Part shown: in pieces, positions 20,806 to 30,098 of the stretch
Position numbering within the stretch: the first letter of the stretch is position 1
Layout of the letters: the number at the start of each line of letters is the position of its first letter
DNA from: Marinobacter sp. JH2
GTDB taxonomy: Bacteria > Pseudomonadota > Gammaproteobacteria > Pseudomonadales > Oleiphilaceae
Direction: 5' to 3'
NCBI RefSeq assembly: GCF_004353225.1
Contig: NZ_CP037934.1
Coordinates: 3,596,001-3,660,000, forward strand
Length of the DNA stretch: 64,000 nucleotides
The notes under the pieces: model-generated
The model's database searches: none
What the model was told of the DNA's origin: nothing
The model's input: the letters and a program-made list of their open reading frames with translations, nothing else
Made by a program: the position numbers and the translations under genes

Positions 20806-22299
20806 ATGAGTAAAGAGATCTTGCTGGTAGTGGAAACCGTCTCGAACGAGAAAGGCGTCGATAAGGACGTGATTTTTGAGGCCATCGAGCTTGCGCTCGC
20901 CACTGCTGCCAAAAAGCGTTATGAAGATGAAGAGGCGGATATCCGCGTTTCCATCGATCGCCGTACTGGCGAATATGAAACATTCCGCCGCTGGTTAGTG
21001 GTAGATAATGACGCGGTTCCCGCATTGGGCACCGAACTGACCATGCAGGAAGCGGAAGAAATTGATACCTCGCTACAGCCGGGTGACATGCACGAAGAGC
21101 AGACGGAGTCCGTTGCTTTTGGTCGTATCGGTGCGCAGGCCGCGAAGCAGATCATTTTCCAGAAAGTTCGTGAAGCCGAACGTTCCAAGATAGTAGACAG
21201 CTACCGTGACCGTGTCGGTGAGCTGGTTTCCGGTACCGTCAAGAAGGTAACTCGGGATAACGTCATCGTGGATTTGGGTAGTAACGCTGAAGCGTTGTTG
21301 CCTCGAGAGCATCTGATTGCCCGTGAGACCTTCCGAATGGGTGATCGTGTGCGGGCCCTGCTGCTTGAAATCCGAGTTGATCATCGTGGTCCGCAATTGA
21401 TTTTGAGTCGTACTGATGGCCAGATGCTGATTGAATTATTCCGCATCGAAGTGCCAGAGATCGCCGAAGAGTTGATCGAAATTCGTGGCGCTGCCCGTGA
21501 TCCCGGTTCACGCGCCAAAATTGCTGTGAAAACCAACGACCGTCGTATCGATCCAGTCGGTGCTTGCGTGGGTATGCGTGGTTCGCGTGTTCAGGCCGTT
21601 TCCAACGAGTTGGGCGGTGAACGTGTGGATATCGTTCTTTGGGACGATAATCCGGCACAACTGGTTATCAATGCCATGGCTCCGGCGGAAGTTGCTTCCA
21701 TCGTGATGGACGAAGATCGCCACACCATGGACGTTGCGGTTGCTGAAGATAATCTGGCGCAAGCTATTGGTCGAAACGGACAGAACGTTCGCTTGGCCAC
21801 AGAGCTGACTGGCTGGACATTGAACGTGATGACCGAAGAAGAAGCCGGTGAGCGTCAAGAGCAAGAGCTCGGCCGTTTGCTCGAGCACTTCACCAAGCAT
21901 CTCGATGTTGATGAAGAATTTGCAAGCGTCCTGATCGACGAGGGCTTTTCTTCCATTGAAGAAGTGGCCTATGTGCCGATGGAAGAAATGTTGGCGATTG
22001 ACGGTTTGGACGAAGACACCGTGACGGAACTTCGTAAGCGTGCCAAAGATGCCCTGTTAAATCAGGCCTTGGCCGGTGAAGAAGCCCTTGAAGGATCAGA
22101 GCCTGCTGAAGACCTCTTGGAAATGGAAGGCATGGAGCGAGCACTGGCGTTTAAGTTGGCCGGTATGGGTGTTCGCACGATGGAGGATCTCGCAGAGCAG
22201 TCAGTTGATGATCTGCTAGAGATTGAAGGTATTGATGAAGAGCGTGCAGGTCAGTTGATTATGACGGCACGTGCACCCTGGTTTGAAGACCAGGCCTGA
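20806..22299 (+). CDS. nusA: Transcription termination/antitermination protein NusA
   Basis: A 497-residue NusA that modulates pausing, termination and antitermination. The N-terminal RNAP-binding domain ([18 protein letters not shown]) is followed by an S1 domain ([20 protein letters not shown]) and two KH domains ([20 protein letters not shown] and [20 protein letters not shown]). Two C-terminal helix-hairpin-helix acidic repeats end the protein ([20 protein letters not shown] and [19 protein letters not shown]). The two AR repeats are the gammaproteobacterial form. SD AGGGCAA. Confidence 0.97.
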   Translation: MSKEILLVVETVSNEKGVDKDVIFEAIELALATAAKKRYEDEEADIRVSIDRRTGEYETFRRWLVVDNDAVPALGTELTMQEAEEIDTSLQPGDMHEEQTESVAFGRIGAQAAKQIIFQKVREAERSKIVDSYRDRVGELVSGTVKKVTRDNVIVDLGSNAEALLPREHLIARETFRMGDRVRALLLEIRVDHRGPQLILSRTDGQMLIELFRIEVPEIAEELIEIRGAARDPGSRAKIAVKTNDRRIDPVGACVGMRGSRVQAVSNELGGERVDIVLWDDNPAQLVINAMAPAEVASIVMDEDRHTMDVAVAEDNLAQAIGRNGQNVRLATELTGWTLNVMTEEEAGERQEQELGRLLEHFTKHLDVDEEFASVLIDEGFSSIEEVAYVPMEEMLAIDGLDEDTVTELRKRAKDALLNQALAGEEALEGSEPAEDLLEMEGMERALAFKLAGMGVRTMEDLAEQSVDDLLEIEGIDEERAGQLIMTARAPWFEDQA

Positions 22300-22319
22300 T
22301 TCGGGAGAGGAGGACCAGT

Positions 22320-24851
22320 ATGACTGATGTAACGGTAAAACAACTGGCCGCAGATGTAGGCGCTCCCGTGGATCGTTTGCTGAAGCAGATTGTGGAAGCT
22401 GGGCTACAGGCTCGCAGCGAAAACGATGCTGTGTCTGGCGATGAGAAACAGCAGTTGCTGGATTATCTGAGAAAGAGCCACGGCGATGACGAAGCAGAGC
22501 CGCGGAAGATCACGCTCAAGCGCAAGACAACGACCACGTTGAAAGCGGGTAAAGCCAAAACGGTTAACGTGGAAGTGCGCAAGCGTCGTACGTATGTCAA
22601 GCGTGCAGAATTGCATCCTGAGCCGGAAGCCGAAGCGTTAGAGCAGGAAGCACCTGTGGAGCAGTCGGTCGCTCAAGAGCCAGCACCGCAAGAAGCACCG
22701 CAAGTGGCTGCCGAGCAAGCACCAGCCCAGCCAGAAACAGAGGCGCCGAAAGCGCAAGCTGAAGTGGCAGAAGCACCTAAAGCTAAAGAGCCCGAGCCAG
22801 TCGTTGAAACTGCGCCAGAGGACATTCCGATGCCTCCGCCAGAAGACGATGGACGGGATCGCAAGCCGAAGAAAAAGAAAGAAAAAGGGCGTGAGCGCGG
22901 CGATGATGATGACGGCAAGCCGAAGAAGAAGCAGGCTGGCCATCGCGGTCCACGTAGCCGACCAGAAGAACCTCTGGTGATTTCCGAGGATGACGATTCT
23001 GCTCCTCGCAAACAGCTACGGGCCAAAAAGAAAACGAAAGAAAAGCGTCATGCTTTCGAGAGGCCAACCAAGCCCATGGTAAGAGAAGTTCAGATTCCAG
23101 AAACGATCACTGTTGGTGATCTAGCCCAGCGTATGGCTGTTAAATCCGCTGATGTCATCAAGACTCTGATGGGAATGGGCGTAATGGCCACCATCAACCA
23201 GCCTCTGGATCAGGAAAGTGCGATCCTGGTGACTGAAGAGTTGGGCCACAAGCCTGTAAGTGTCAGTGATGATGCGCTCGAAGAAGAAGTGCTGAGCAAC
23301 ATCACCGAACAGGACGAAGGCAAAGAGAAGATCAAGCGGGCTCCGGTTGTGAGCGTGATGGGTCACGTTGATCACGGTAAAACCTCACTGCTTGATTACA
23401 TTCGCCGCACTAAAGTAGCAGCTGGCGAATCCGGTGGCATCACACAGCACATTGGTGCCTACCACGTTGAAACCGATCACGGCATGGTGTCCTTCCTGGA
23501 TACCCCGGGCCACGCAGCCTTTACAGCGATGCGTGCTCGTGGTGCCCAGTGCACTGACATTGTCATTCTGGTTGTAGCCGCTGATGACGGCGTGATGCCG
23601 CAGACGAAAGAGGCGGTAGAACACGCTAAGTCGGCCGGTGTTCCGTTGGTTGTTGCCATCAACAAGATGGACAAAGAGCAAGCGGATCCTGATCGTATCA
23701 AAACCGAACTGTCAGCTCTGGACGTTATTCCGGAAGACTGGGGCGGCGACGTTCAGTTCGTGCCTGTATCTGCGCATACTGGTGCGGGTATCGACAATCT
23801 GCTTGAAGCCGTATTGCTGCAAGCCGAAGTGCTTGAGTTGGAAGCTTCTCCCGATGCATCTGCAAAAGGTGTGGTGGTTGAGTCTAGCTTGGAACGTGGC
23901 CGTGGTTCGGTTGCGACGGTTCTGGTTCAGAACGGCACGCTGCGCCAGGGTGAGATGGTTGTTGCAGGATCTTTCTTCGGTAAAGTTCGTGCCATGACTA
24001 ACGAAGCTGGCAAGCCGGTTAAATCTGCTGGCCCTTCAATCCCGGTTGAGATTTTGGGTTTGAACGGTACTCCCGATGCCGGTGACGAGTTCTACGCCGT
24101 GTCCGATGAGAAGAAGGCTAAAGAATTGGCCGAACTACGTCAGACTCGCGAGCGTGAAACCCGTCTACAGCGTCAGCAGGCGGCCAAGCTTGAGAACATG
24201 TTTGAAAACATGGGCAAGGACGAGGTTAAGACTCTCAACGTTGTTCTGAAGACCGACGTGCGCGGTACCCTTGAGGCGATCACCAAGGCCTTGCGTGATA
24301 TGGGTAACGAAGAAGTCCAGGTCAAAGTTGTCTCTTCCGGTGTTGGCGGTATCGCTGAAACCGATATCAGTCTGGCTATGGCTACCAACGCAGTTATCTT
24401 CGGCTTTAATGTTCGTGCCGATACTGCAGCTAAGCGTTTAGTTGAAAAAGAAGGTCTGGACCTTCGTTACTACAGCATCATCTATAACATGCTGGACGAC
24501 GTTAAAGCGGCCCTGACCGGCATGCTGAAGCCAGAATTCCGTGAAGATATCGTTGGTATCGCGGATGTGCGTGACGTGTTCCGTTCACCGAAGTTCGGTC
24601 AGGTTGCGGGCTGTATGGTTACCGAGGGTAATGTGTACCGCAACAAGCCGATTCGTGTACTGCGTGACAATGTTGTGATCTTCGAAGGCGAGCTCGAATC
24701 GCTGCGTCGTTTCAAGGACGACGTACCAGAGGTTCGTAACGGTATGGAGTGTGGTATCGGCGTTAAGGGTTACGATGTGAAAGTGGGCGACCAGATCGAA
24801 GTCTTCGATCGCGTTCGCGTTGAACGTCAGCTCGAGTCTACGGGGGCCTAA
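22320..24851 (+). CDS. infB: Translation initiation factor IF-2
   Basis: An 843-residue IF-2, the GTPase that recruits fMet-tRNA to the 30S subunit. The N-terminal IF2_N domain and a long charged Lys/Glu/Pro-rich linker (about residues 60-260) precede the G domain with GHVDHGKT (about 348), DTPGHAAF and NKMDKEQ. C-terminal domains contain [16 protein letters not shown] and the fMet-tRNA binding region. SD GAGAGGAGG is strong. The stop overlaps the rbfA ATG by one base. Internal starts giving shorter isoforms, as in E. coli, could not be judged. Confidence 0.97.
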   Translation: MTDVTVKQLAADVGAPVDRLLKQIVEAGLQARSENDAVSGDEKQQLLDYLRKSHGDDEAEPRKITLKRKTTTTLKAGKAKTVNVEVRKRRTYVKRAELHPEPEAEALEQEAPVEQSVAQEPAPQEAPQVAAEQAPAQPETEAPKAQAEVAEAPKAKEPEPVVETAPEDIPMPPPEDDGRDRKPKKKKEKGRERGDDDDGKPKKKQAGHRGPRSRPEEPLVISEDDDSAPRKQLRAKKKTKEKRHAFERPTKPMVREVQIPETITVGDLAQRMAVKSADVIKTLMGMGVMATINQPLDQESAILVTEELGHKPVSVSDDALEEEVLSNITEQDEGKEKIKRAPVVSVMGHVDHGKTSLLDYIRRTKVAAGESGGITQHIGAYHVETDHGMVSFLDTPGHAAFTAMRARGAQCTDIVILVVAADDGVMPQTKEAVEHAKSAGVPLVVAINKMDKEQADPDRIKTELSALDVIPEDWGGDVQFVPVSAHTGAGIDNLLEAVLLQAEVLELEASPDASAKGVVVESSLERGRGSVATVLVQNGTLRQGEMVVAGSFFGKVRAMTNEAGKPVKSAGPSIPVEILGLNGTPDAGDEFYAVSDEKKAKELAELRQTRERETRLQRQQAAKLENMFENMGKDEVKTLNVVLKTDVRGTLEAITKALRDMGNEEVQVKVVSSGVGGIAETDISLAMATNAVIFGFNVRADTAAKRLVEKEGLDLRYYSIIYNMLDDVKAALTGMLKPEFREDIVGIADVRDVFRSPKFGQVAGCMVTEGNVYRNKPIRVLRDNVVIFEGELESLRRFKDDVPEVRNGMECGIGVKGYDVKVGDQIEVFDRVRVERQLESTGA

Positions 24852-25282
24852 TGGCACGGGATTACAGCCGCATCGATCGTATTGGCGATCAAATGCAACG
24901 TGAGCTGGCCCAGATCATCCAACGTGAGGTGAAAGACCCTCGCGTTGGCATGATCACGGTGAATGACGTCAAAGTCAGCCGAGATTTGGGCTATGCCGAT
25001 ATCTACGTTTCGCTGTTGTCGACCGAAGAGCTAACCGAGCAATCTCCGGAAGTTCAGGAATCCCTGAAGGTGCTGAATAAAGCATCCGGATTTTTGCGTG
25101 GCCAAGTGGCGCGGGCGATGAAGTTGCGCGTTGTGCCTATGCTGCGGTTCCACTTCGACAGTCTGCTTGGTCACAGCCGTAAACTGGATCGTTTGATTCG
25201 GGAAGCTGTGGGTGACCAGCCTGCCGTTGGGCAAGATGATGGTGGCGAATCTGACGCGGACAGTTCGGAGCGTGACGCTTGA
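24851..25282 (+). CDS. rbfA: 30S ribosome-binding factor RbfA
   Basis: A 143-residue RbfA, which binds immature 30S and helps 16S 5'-end processing and cold adaptation. KH-like fold signatures are [38 protein letters not shown] and a C-terminal [20 protein letters not shown]. The acidic tail ([14 protein letters not shown]) is variable in the family. It begins inside the infB stop codon and ends overlapping truB by four bases, so all three are coupled. Confidence 0.96.
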   Translation: MARDYSRIDRIGDQMQRELAQIIQREVKDPRVGMITVNDVKVSRDLGYADIYVSLLSTEELTEQSPEVQESLKVLNKASGFLRGQVARAMKLRVVPMLRFHFDSLLGHSRKLDRLIREAVGDQPAVGQDDGGESDADSSERDA

Positions 25283-26202
25283 GTCGAAGACGTAAAGGTC
25301 GTGACGTAAATGGCATCCTGGTTATTGATAAACCCCAGGGTGTCACCTCCAACGGTATTCTTCAGCAGGTGAAGCGCCTGTATGGGGCCGCGAAAGCGGG
25401 CCATACCGGTGCTCTTGATCCGTTAGCCACTGGTGTGTTGCCTTTGTGCTTCGGCGAGGCTACCAAGTTTTCTCAGACGATGTTGGACAGCGATAAAGCC
25501 TATGTCACTACGGCTCGCTTAGGTGTTCGCACTGAAACTGGGGATTCCGAAGGCGCTGTTGTTGAAGAAAAACCGGTTCCCTCTTTAACGGAAACCGAGG
25601 TAGAAGCGGTTCTGGAAAACTTCCGGGGCGACATTCAGCAGGTTCCGTCGATGTATTCCGCTCTAAAGCATCAGGGCAAGCCTCTGTATGAATACGCTCG
25701 GGAAGGCATTGAAATCGAACGCCCGGCAAGGCCCGTTACCATCTATGAAATGAAGCTTCTTGCGGTTCGGGACAACGAACTCGATCTGGCGGTAACCTGC
25801 ACTAAGGGTACGTACATCCGCTCATTAGTTGAGGACATCGGCCAAGAGTTAGGTTGTGGCGCTCATGTGGTGGCTTTACGTCGTACTTTGGCTGCGGGTT
25901 ACACGCTTGAAAACGTTCAGAATGTCGAAACTCTGGAAGCTATGCGCGAGCGTGACGAAAGCCTCGACGGGTTGTTGTTGCCGCCGGAAAGCGCGCTGAC
26001 TATGTTCCCGGAACACCGGCTTTCGGGATCGGCGTTGGTGTCGATATTGAACGGGCAACCAGTTAGAATACCCGGTCAGCCCTTTGAAGGATTTGTGCGT
26101 GTTTACGGCAATCATTCTTTTGTCGGGTTGGCTGAAGCTCAACCGGAAGGCGAAGACACCGTGCTGGTGCCTCGTCGACTGGTCAAGAACAACGGCAGAT
26201 AA
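25279..26202 (+). CDS. truB: tRNA pseudouridine(55) synthase
   Basis: A 307-residue TruB, which makes pseudouridine 55 in the T-loop of tRNAs. The N-terminal catalytic domain contains [20 protein letters not shown], the nucleophile Asp47 in [18 protein letters not shown] and [20 protein letters not shown]-terminal PUA-like region follows. The TTG start at 25279 overlaps the rbfA TGA (TTGA), the only start compatible with the family N-terminus. Confidence 0.96.
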   Translation: MSRRRKGRDVNGILVIDKPQGVTSNGILQQVKRLYGAAKAGHTGALDPLATGVLPLCFGEATKFSQTMLDSDKAYVTTARLGVRTETGDSEGAVVEEKPVPSLTETEVEAVLENFRGDIQQVPSMYSALKHQGKPLYEYAREGIEIERPARPVTIYEMKLLAVRDNELDLAVTCTKGTYIRSLVEDIGQELGCGAHVVALRRTLAAGYTLENVQNVETLEAMRERDESLDGLLLPPESALTMFPEHRLSGSALVSILNGQPVRIPGQPFEGFVRVYGNHSFVGLAEAQPEGEDTVLVPRRLVKNNGR

Positions 26203-26279
26203 GCTGCCGCTGTATAGCCGGGCTGTAGAGATGCGCGGTTCGGCCGGATTTATCAGCATCGCAAACAATGAGGTGTAAT

Positions 26280-26549
26280 ATGGCACTTTCTGCCAGTGAG
26301 AAAGCTCAAATCGTTACAGATTTTCAGCAAGGTGAAAGCGATACTGGTTCCCCTGAAGTTCAGGTGGCTCTGCTGACCGCTAACATCAACAAGCTGCAGG
26401 ATCACTTTAAGGCCAACAAGCAGGATCACCATTCCCGCCGTGGTCTTATCCGTATGGTAAACCAGCGTCGTAAGCTGCTGGACTACCTGAAGCGTAAAAA
26501 TGCTGACCGTTACCTTGAATTGATCAAGCGTTTGGGTCTGCGTCGCTAA
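26280..26549 (+). CDS. rpsO: 30S ribosomal protein S15
   Basis: An 89-residue S15. Signatures include [40 protein letters not shown] and [12 protein letters not shown] at the C-terminus. Start at ATG 26280 gives the universal MALSASEK; an in-frame ATG at 26268 would add MRCN. SD GAGGTG. The mRNA leader is where S15 autoregulates in E. coli; no pseudoknot could be confirmed by eye in the 77-bp gap from truB. Confidence 0.97.
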   Translation: MALSASEKAQIVTDFQQGESDTGSPEVQVALLTANINKLQDHFKANKQDHHSRRGLIRMVNQRRKLLDYLKRKNADRYLELIKRLGLRR

Positions 26550-26568
26550 TCGGATTTAGTGACCTGAA

Positions 26569-26604
26569 GGCTGGCCCGGGTTTCCCGCGGCCAGCCGAGT
26601 TTTC
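26569..26604 (+). terminator. rpsO terminator
   Basis: GGCTGGCC (26569-26576) pairs with GGCCAGCC (26589-26596), extended inside by GGG/CCC, and is followed by GAGTTTTCT. Like the E. coli rpsO-pnp t1 hairpin, it probably ends part of the transcription before pnp. Confidence 0.7.
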
Positions 26605-26711
26605 TCCTCCGCTGTCTGCGCTTGCTTGTAAGGCAACCAGGTGGCTATCTGCTGCAGTTGATTTGTCCGTGACACCAAAGGATTTTCCCTGTCGTAATGG
26701 AAAGCCGATAT

Positions 26712-26774
26712 TGAAAGCAGGTTGTCGAAAAGCCGGGGCATCGCCGGGTTTTTGCGACAGCCTGTTAGCTTTCA
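26712..26774 (+). promoter_or_regulatory. Long hairpin in the pnp leader (putative RNase III site)
   Basis: An imperfect inverted repeat of about 63 nt: TGAAAGC (26712-26718) pairs with GCTTTCA (26768-26774), with GTCG/CGAC, AAAA/TTTT and CCGG/CCGG segments stacked inside. In E. coli a comparable pnp leader stem is cut by RNase III and allows PNPase autoregulation; this one lies about 120 nt before the pnp start. The function is inferred from position and shape. Confidence 0.6.
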
Positions 26775-26892
26775 GACGGGTTGCCTTTTGGTTCACCGTT
26801 CAGACTGCTGCGGCATAAATGGAAAACACGGGCTATGCTGAATCATTCAGTCATTAGCCACGTATTAAACAGTTGAAAAGCAGGAGTAAATT

Positions 26893-29013
26893 GTGGATCT
26901 GCAACCACGTACGAAAACATTTGAAATGGGTGGACACACCTTCACACTGGAAACCGGTCGCGTTGCCCGTCAGGCAACCGGTTCTGTTGTAGTTACCTGT
27001 GGTGATACGTCCGTTCTGGGTACCGTTGTTGGTGTCCGTGAAGCAAAGCCGGGCCAGCCTTTTTTCCCGCTGACCGTTAACTACTCCGAGAAGACTTATG
27101 CTGCGGGTAAAATCCCCGGTGGTTTCTTCAAGCGTGAAGGTCGTCCTTCCGAGAAAGAAACTCTGACGTCGCGCTTGATCGACCGTCCGATTCGTCCTCT
27201 GTTCCCGACGGGTTACATGAACGAAGTTCAGGTGATTCTGACGGTCATGTCGACCGACAAGAAGCAGGATCCGGATATCGCAGCCATGCTGGCCGCTTCT
27301 GCTGCCCTGGCAATCTCTGGTATTCCTTTTGACGGCCCTATCGGTGCCGCTCGTGTTGGTTTCACCAACGATAAAGGTTACTTCCTGAACCCTTCTTTTG
27401 AAGACCTGCAAACCTCTCTTCTGGATATGGTTGTTGCCGGTACTGATGAAGCCGTTCTGATGGTTGAATCTGAAGCCAAAGGCCTGTCTGAAGATCAGAT
27501 GCTGGGTGGCGTTCTGTATGCTCACCAGGAAATGCAAACTGCAATCAACGCGATTAAAGAATTCGCTGCCGAGAACGGCAAGCCGCGTTGGGATTGGCAG
27601 CCAGAGCCGGAAGACACCGGACTGCTAGACGCGATCAAAGCCGATTTTGTGGGTCAGATCGAAGAAGCTTATGCCATTCGCGACAAGATGGCTCGTTACG
27701 CGCGTTTGGGTGAAATCAAAGCCGCTGCCGTTGAGAAACTGGCCGGCGAAGAAGGAGGTCAGCCTTCTGCCGACTTGGTGAAGAAGTACTTCGGCAAAGT
27801 TGAGAAGACAGTTGTTCGTCAGCAAGTTATCGACGGCAAGCCGCGTATCGATGGCCGTGACAACAAGACCGTTCGTCCGATCGAAGTGGAAGTAGGCATT
27901 CTGCCTTCTGTTCATGGTTCTGCCCTGTTCACCCGTGGTGAAACTCAGGCGATCGTGACCACAACTCTGGGTACGACCCGTGACGTTCAGACCATCGACG
28001 CACTGGAAGGTGAGCGTAAAGATCCGTTCATGTTCCACTACAACTTCCCTCCGTACTCTGTCGGTGAAGCCGGCCGTGTAGGTACTCCGGGTCGTCGTGA
28101 AGTGGGCCACGGTCGTTTGGCCAAGCGTGGTGTGTTGGCGGTTATGCCGACTATCGAAGAATTCCCGTACGCTATCCGTTCGGTTTCCGAGATTACGGAA
28201 TCTAACGGTTCCAGCTCAATGGCTTCCGTGTGTGGTTCAAGCCTCGCGCTGATGGACGCTGGTGTTCCGATCAAGGCGCCGGTTGCCGGTATCGCGATGG
28301 GGCTGGTCAAGGAAGGCGAGAAGTTTGCGGTTCTGACCGACATTCTGGGTGACGAAGATCACTTGGGCGATATGGACTTCAAGGTTGCGGGTACCAAAGA
28401 AGGTATCACTGCGCTGCAGATGGATATCAAGATCAACGGTATCACTGACGAGATCATGGAACTTGCTCTTGAGCAGGCACAGGCTGCACGTTTGCACATC
28501 CTGGACGAGATGAACAAGGTTATCTCTGAGCCGCGTACCGAGCTGTCTGATCGTGCTCCGAGCATCACTACGATCAAGATTCATCCGGACAAGATCCGTG
28601 ATGTAATCGGTAAGGGTGGCGCGACTATTCGTTCTATCTGTGATGAGACCGGTGCGTCTATCGATCTGGATGACGATGGTAACGTGAAGATCTACGCAGA
28701 AAACGGTGAAGCGGCTCAGGCGGCGATGAATCGTGTTAAGGAAATCACGGCTGAGATCGAAGTGGGCGCTATCTACAAGGGCCGTGTTGAGCGGATTGTG
28801 GACTTCGGTGCGTTTGTGAACATTCTGCCTGGCAAGGATGGTCTGGTGCACATTTCCCAGATCTCTGAGCGCCGTATCGAGAACGTGACTGATGAGCTGA
28901 GCGAAGGTCAGGAAGTTCTGGTTAAGGTTCTGGATGTGGACAACCGTGGCCGCGTTAAGCTGTCCATGAAGGAAGTTAAGGAAGGCGAGCAGGCAACTGA
29001 ATTCGCTGACTAA
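26893..29013 (+). CDS. pnp: Polyribonucleotide nucleotidyltransferase (PNPase)
   Basis: A 706-residue phosphorolytic 3'-5' exoribonuclease of the degradosome. Two RNase PH domains ([35 protein letters not shown]) flank an alpha-helical domain. A KH domain ([20 protein letters not shown]) and an S1 domain ([20 protein letters not shown]) end the protein. The start is GTG 26893 after SD GCAGGAG; no ATG fits better. It is the last gene of the rimP-pnp cluster. Confidence 0.97.
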   Translation: MDLQPRTKTFEMGGHTFTLETGRVARQATGSVVVTCGDTSVLGTVVGVREAKPGQPFFPLTVNYSEKTYAAGKIPGGFFKREGRPSEKETLTSRLIDRPIRPLFPTGYMNEVQVILTVMSTDKKQDPDIAAMLAASAALAISGIPFDGPIGAARVGFTNDKGYFLNPSFEDLQTSLLDMVVAGTDEAVLMVESEAKGLSEDQMLGGVLYAHQEMQTAINAIKEFAAENGKPRWDWQPEPEDTGLLDAIKADFVGQIEEAYAIRDKMARYARLGEIKAAAVEKLAGEEGGQPSADLVKKYFGKVEKTVVRQQVIDGKPRIDGRDNKTVRPIEVEVGILPSVHGSALFTRGETQAIVTTTLGTTRDVQTIDALEGERKDPFMFHYNFPPYSVGEAGRVGTPGRREVGHGRLAKRGVLAVMPTIEEFPYAIRSVSEITESNGSSSMASVCGSSLALMDAGVPIKAPVAGIAMGLVKEGEKFAVLTDILGDEDHLGDMDFKVAGTKEGITALQMDIKINGITDEIMELALEQAQAARLHILDEMNKVISEPRTELSDRAPSITTIKIHPDKIRDVIGKGGATIRSICDETGASIDLDDDGNVKIYAENGEAAQAAMNRVKEITAEIEVGAIYKGRVERIVDFGAFVNILPGKDGLVHISQISERRIENVTDELSEGQEVLVKVLDVDNRGRVKLSMKEVKEGEQATEFAD

Positions 29014-29033
29014 GATTTCTGGTTTGTCTTGAG

Positions 29034-29059
29034 AAAACCCGCCTTTTGGCGGGTTTTTT
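29034..29059 (+). terminator. pnp terminator
   Basis: AAAACCCGCC-tttt-GGCGGGTTTTTT, a canonical intrinsic terminator 20 bp after the pnp stop. Confidence 0.92.
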
Positions 29060-29090
29060 CGTTTCTGGCTATTGCTGAATTATGGGGGTA

Positions 29091-29202
29091 GCGTGGTTTG
29101 GGGAAAGTGCTTTCAAAAGCCGCTACGAGCACATCCATGTGCGCTTCTTTCGGGCCGTCCTTGGCCCTCAAGACTTTTGAAAGCACTTTCCCCAAACCAC
29201 GC
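29091..29202. repeat. Variable-stem palindromic element, copy A
   Basis: A perfect 29-bp inverted repeat (29091-29119 and 29174-29202) encloses a 54-nt core (29120-29173). The core holds GCACAT-CC-ATGTGC and a second hairpin, GGGCC-gtcctt-GGCCC, extended outward by TCTT/AAGA across a 2x2 mismatch. The core is 48/54 identical to the inverted copy at 62623-62676, while the stems are unrelated. It lies between the convergent ends of pnp, which has its own terminator, and the hydrolase gene. No U-tract follows either arm. Confidence 0.85.
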
Positions 29203-29228
29203 ACCGATCATGGGCAGTGGTTTCGAAA

Positions 29229-30098
29229 CTAGAAGTTATCTCCCATAAACTCGAGAACCGCCTCACGATACGCAGGAATCACGAAGGTGGCTGCGTGTGG
29301 GGTATCCGTCTGGAGGAATTCTTTTGGATGCTCAGCGGTATCATAGAGCCTTGTGCCGTGGTGGAACGGGATGATGCCGTCTCGGATACTATGGATGATC
29401 ATCACCGGTACGGGCGCTATGCCCGATATTCCGCCTACGCCTTCGTAGTCGTCGGGGATGGTCCAGCTCAGGGGGTATTGGAAGGGCCAGGTTAGCCAGA
29501 AGCTGTTGAGTTTTTCCCGGGCTATGTAGCGGAAGCCTGAGAAAGTGCCGTCGAGGATCACGCCGTTGAGTTTGGGTTGTTCGTTGCGTTGCACCCATTC
29601 GCTGGCAAGGGCAATCCCGAGTGCGCCGCCAAGGCTTTGACCTAGGAGGAAGAGTGGTTGGTCTGTTTGGCGCTCGGCCAGCCACCGTAAGCCGGTTTCG
29701 ACGTCGTGTAGGGCGCCTTCGATGTCGGGAGCGCCGGTGGATTGGCCGTAGCCCCGGTAATCTAAGGTGAAGACGTTGTAGCCTTCCGGTGGTAGCCAAG
29801 CGACGTTGAGTATGTGAGCGCTTACGTTTTGGGCATTGCCGTGGAGGTAGTAGAGGGTACCTTTGGCGGGTTTGTCGGTTTTAGCCGGTAGCCACCAGCC
29901 GTGGAGAGTTTCTCCGTCGGCGGTGTTCAGGAACACATCTTCGTAATCCAGTTCGAGTCGGTCTGGGGTGATGTAGGTGGTGTTGTTTGGATAGAAGAAG
30001 ACACTGCTGCAGCCGGTTTGCAGCAGTGTCAGGAATGCGAAAACTAGCGTGGTGAGCGCTTTCGAGTTTAGAAGTACGCGTGGATGCCTGCCTGCCAT
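29229..30098 (-). CDS. Alpha/beta hydrolase, predicted lipoprotein
   Basis: A 289-residue alpha/beta hydrolase. The N-terminal hydrophobic segment ends in a lipobox (LLQTGC, Cys about residue 29), so it is probably an envelope lipoprotein. Catalytic elements seen are LHGNAQN (oxyanion region), the nucleophile elbow GQSLGGALG, Asp in IHSIRDGIIP and His in DTPHAATF. It resembles the YfhR/BEM46-type serine peptidase-like hydrolases; the substrate is unknown. The coding region overlaps the end of the upstream DUF4105 gene by 31 bases on the same strand, suggesting coupling. Confidence 0.85.
   Translation of the reverse strand: MAGRHPRVLLNSKALTTLVFAFLTLLQTGCSSVFFYPNNTTYITPDRLELDYEDVFLNTADGETLHGWWLPAKTDKPAKGTLYYLHGNAQNVSAHILNVAWLPPEGYNVFTLDYRGYGQSTGAPDIEGALHDVETGLRWLAERQTDQPLFLLGQSLGGALGIALASEWVQRNEQPKLNGVILDGTFSGFRYIAREKLNSFWLTWPFQYPLSWTIPDDYEGVGGISGIAPVPVMIIHSIRDGIIPFHHGTRLYDTAEHPKEFLQTDTPHAATFVIPAYREAVLEFMGDNF

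Noticed and set aside
26524..26796. 90-residue minus-strand ORF between rpsO and pnp
   Set aside because: It covers the rpsO terminator and the pnp leader hairpin, so it is an accident of structured DNA.
29010..29204. Minus-strand ORF of 64 residues through palindrome copy A
   Set aside because: It is a reading of the structured repeat; the same translated segment (EAHMDVLVA) appears in a frame through copy B with no SD or shared context.
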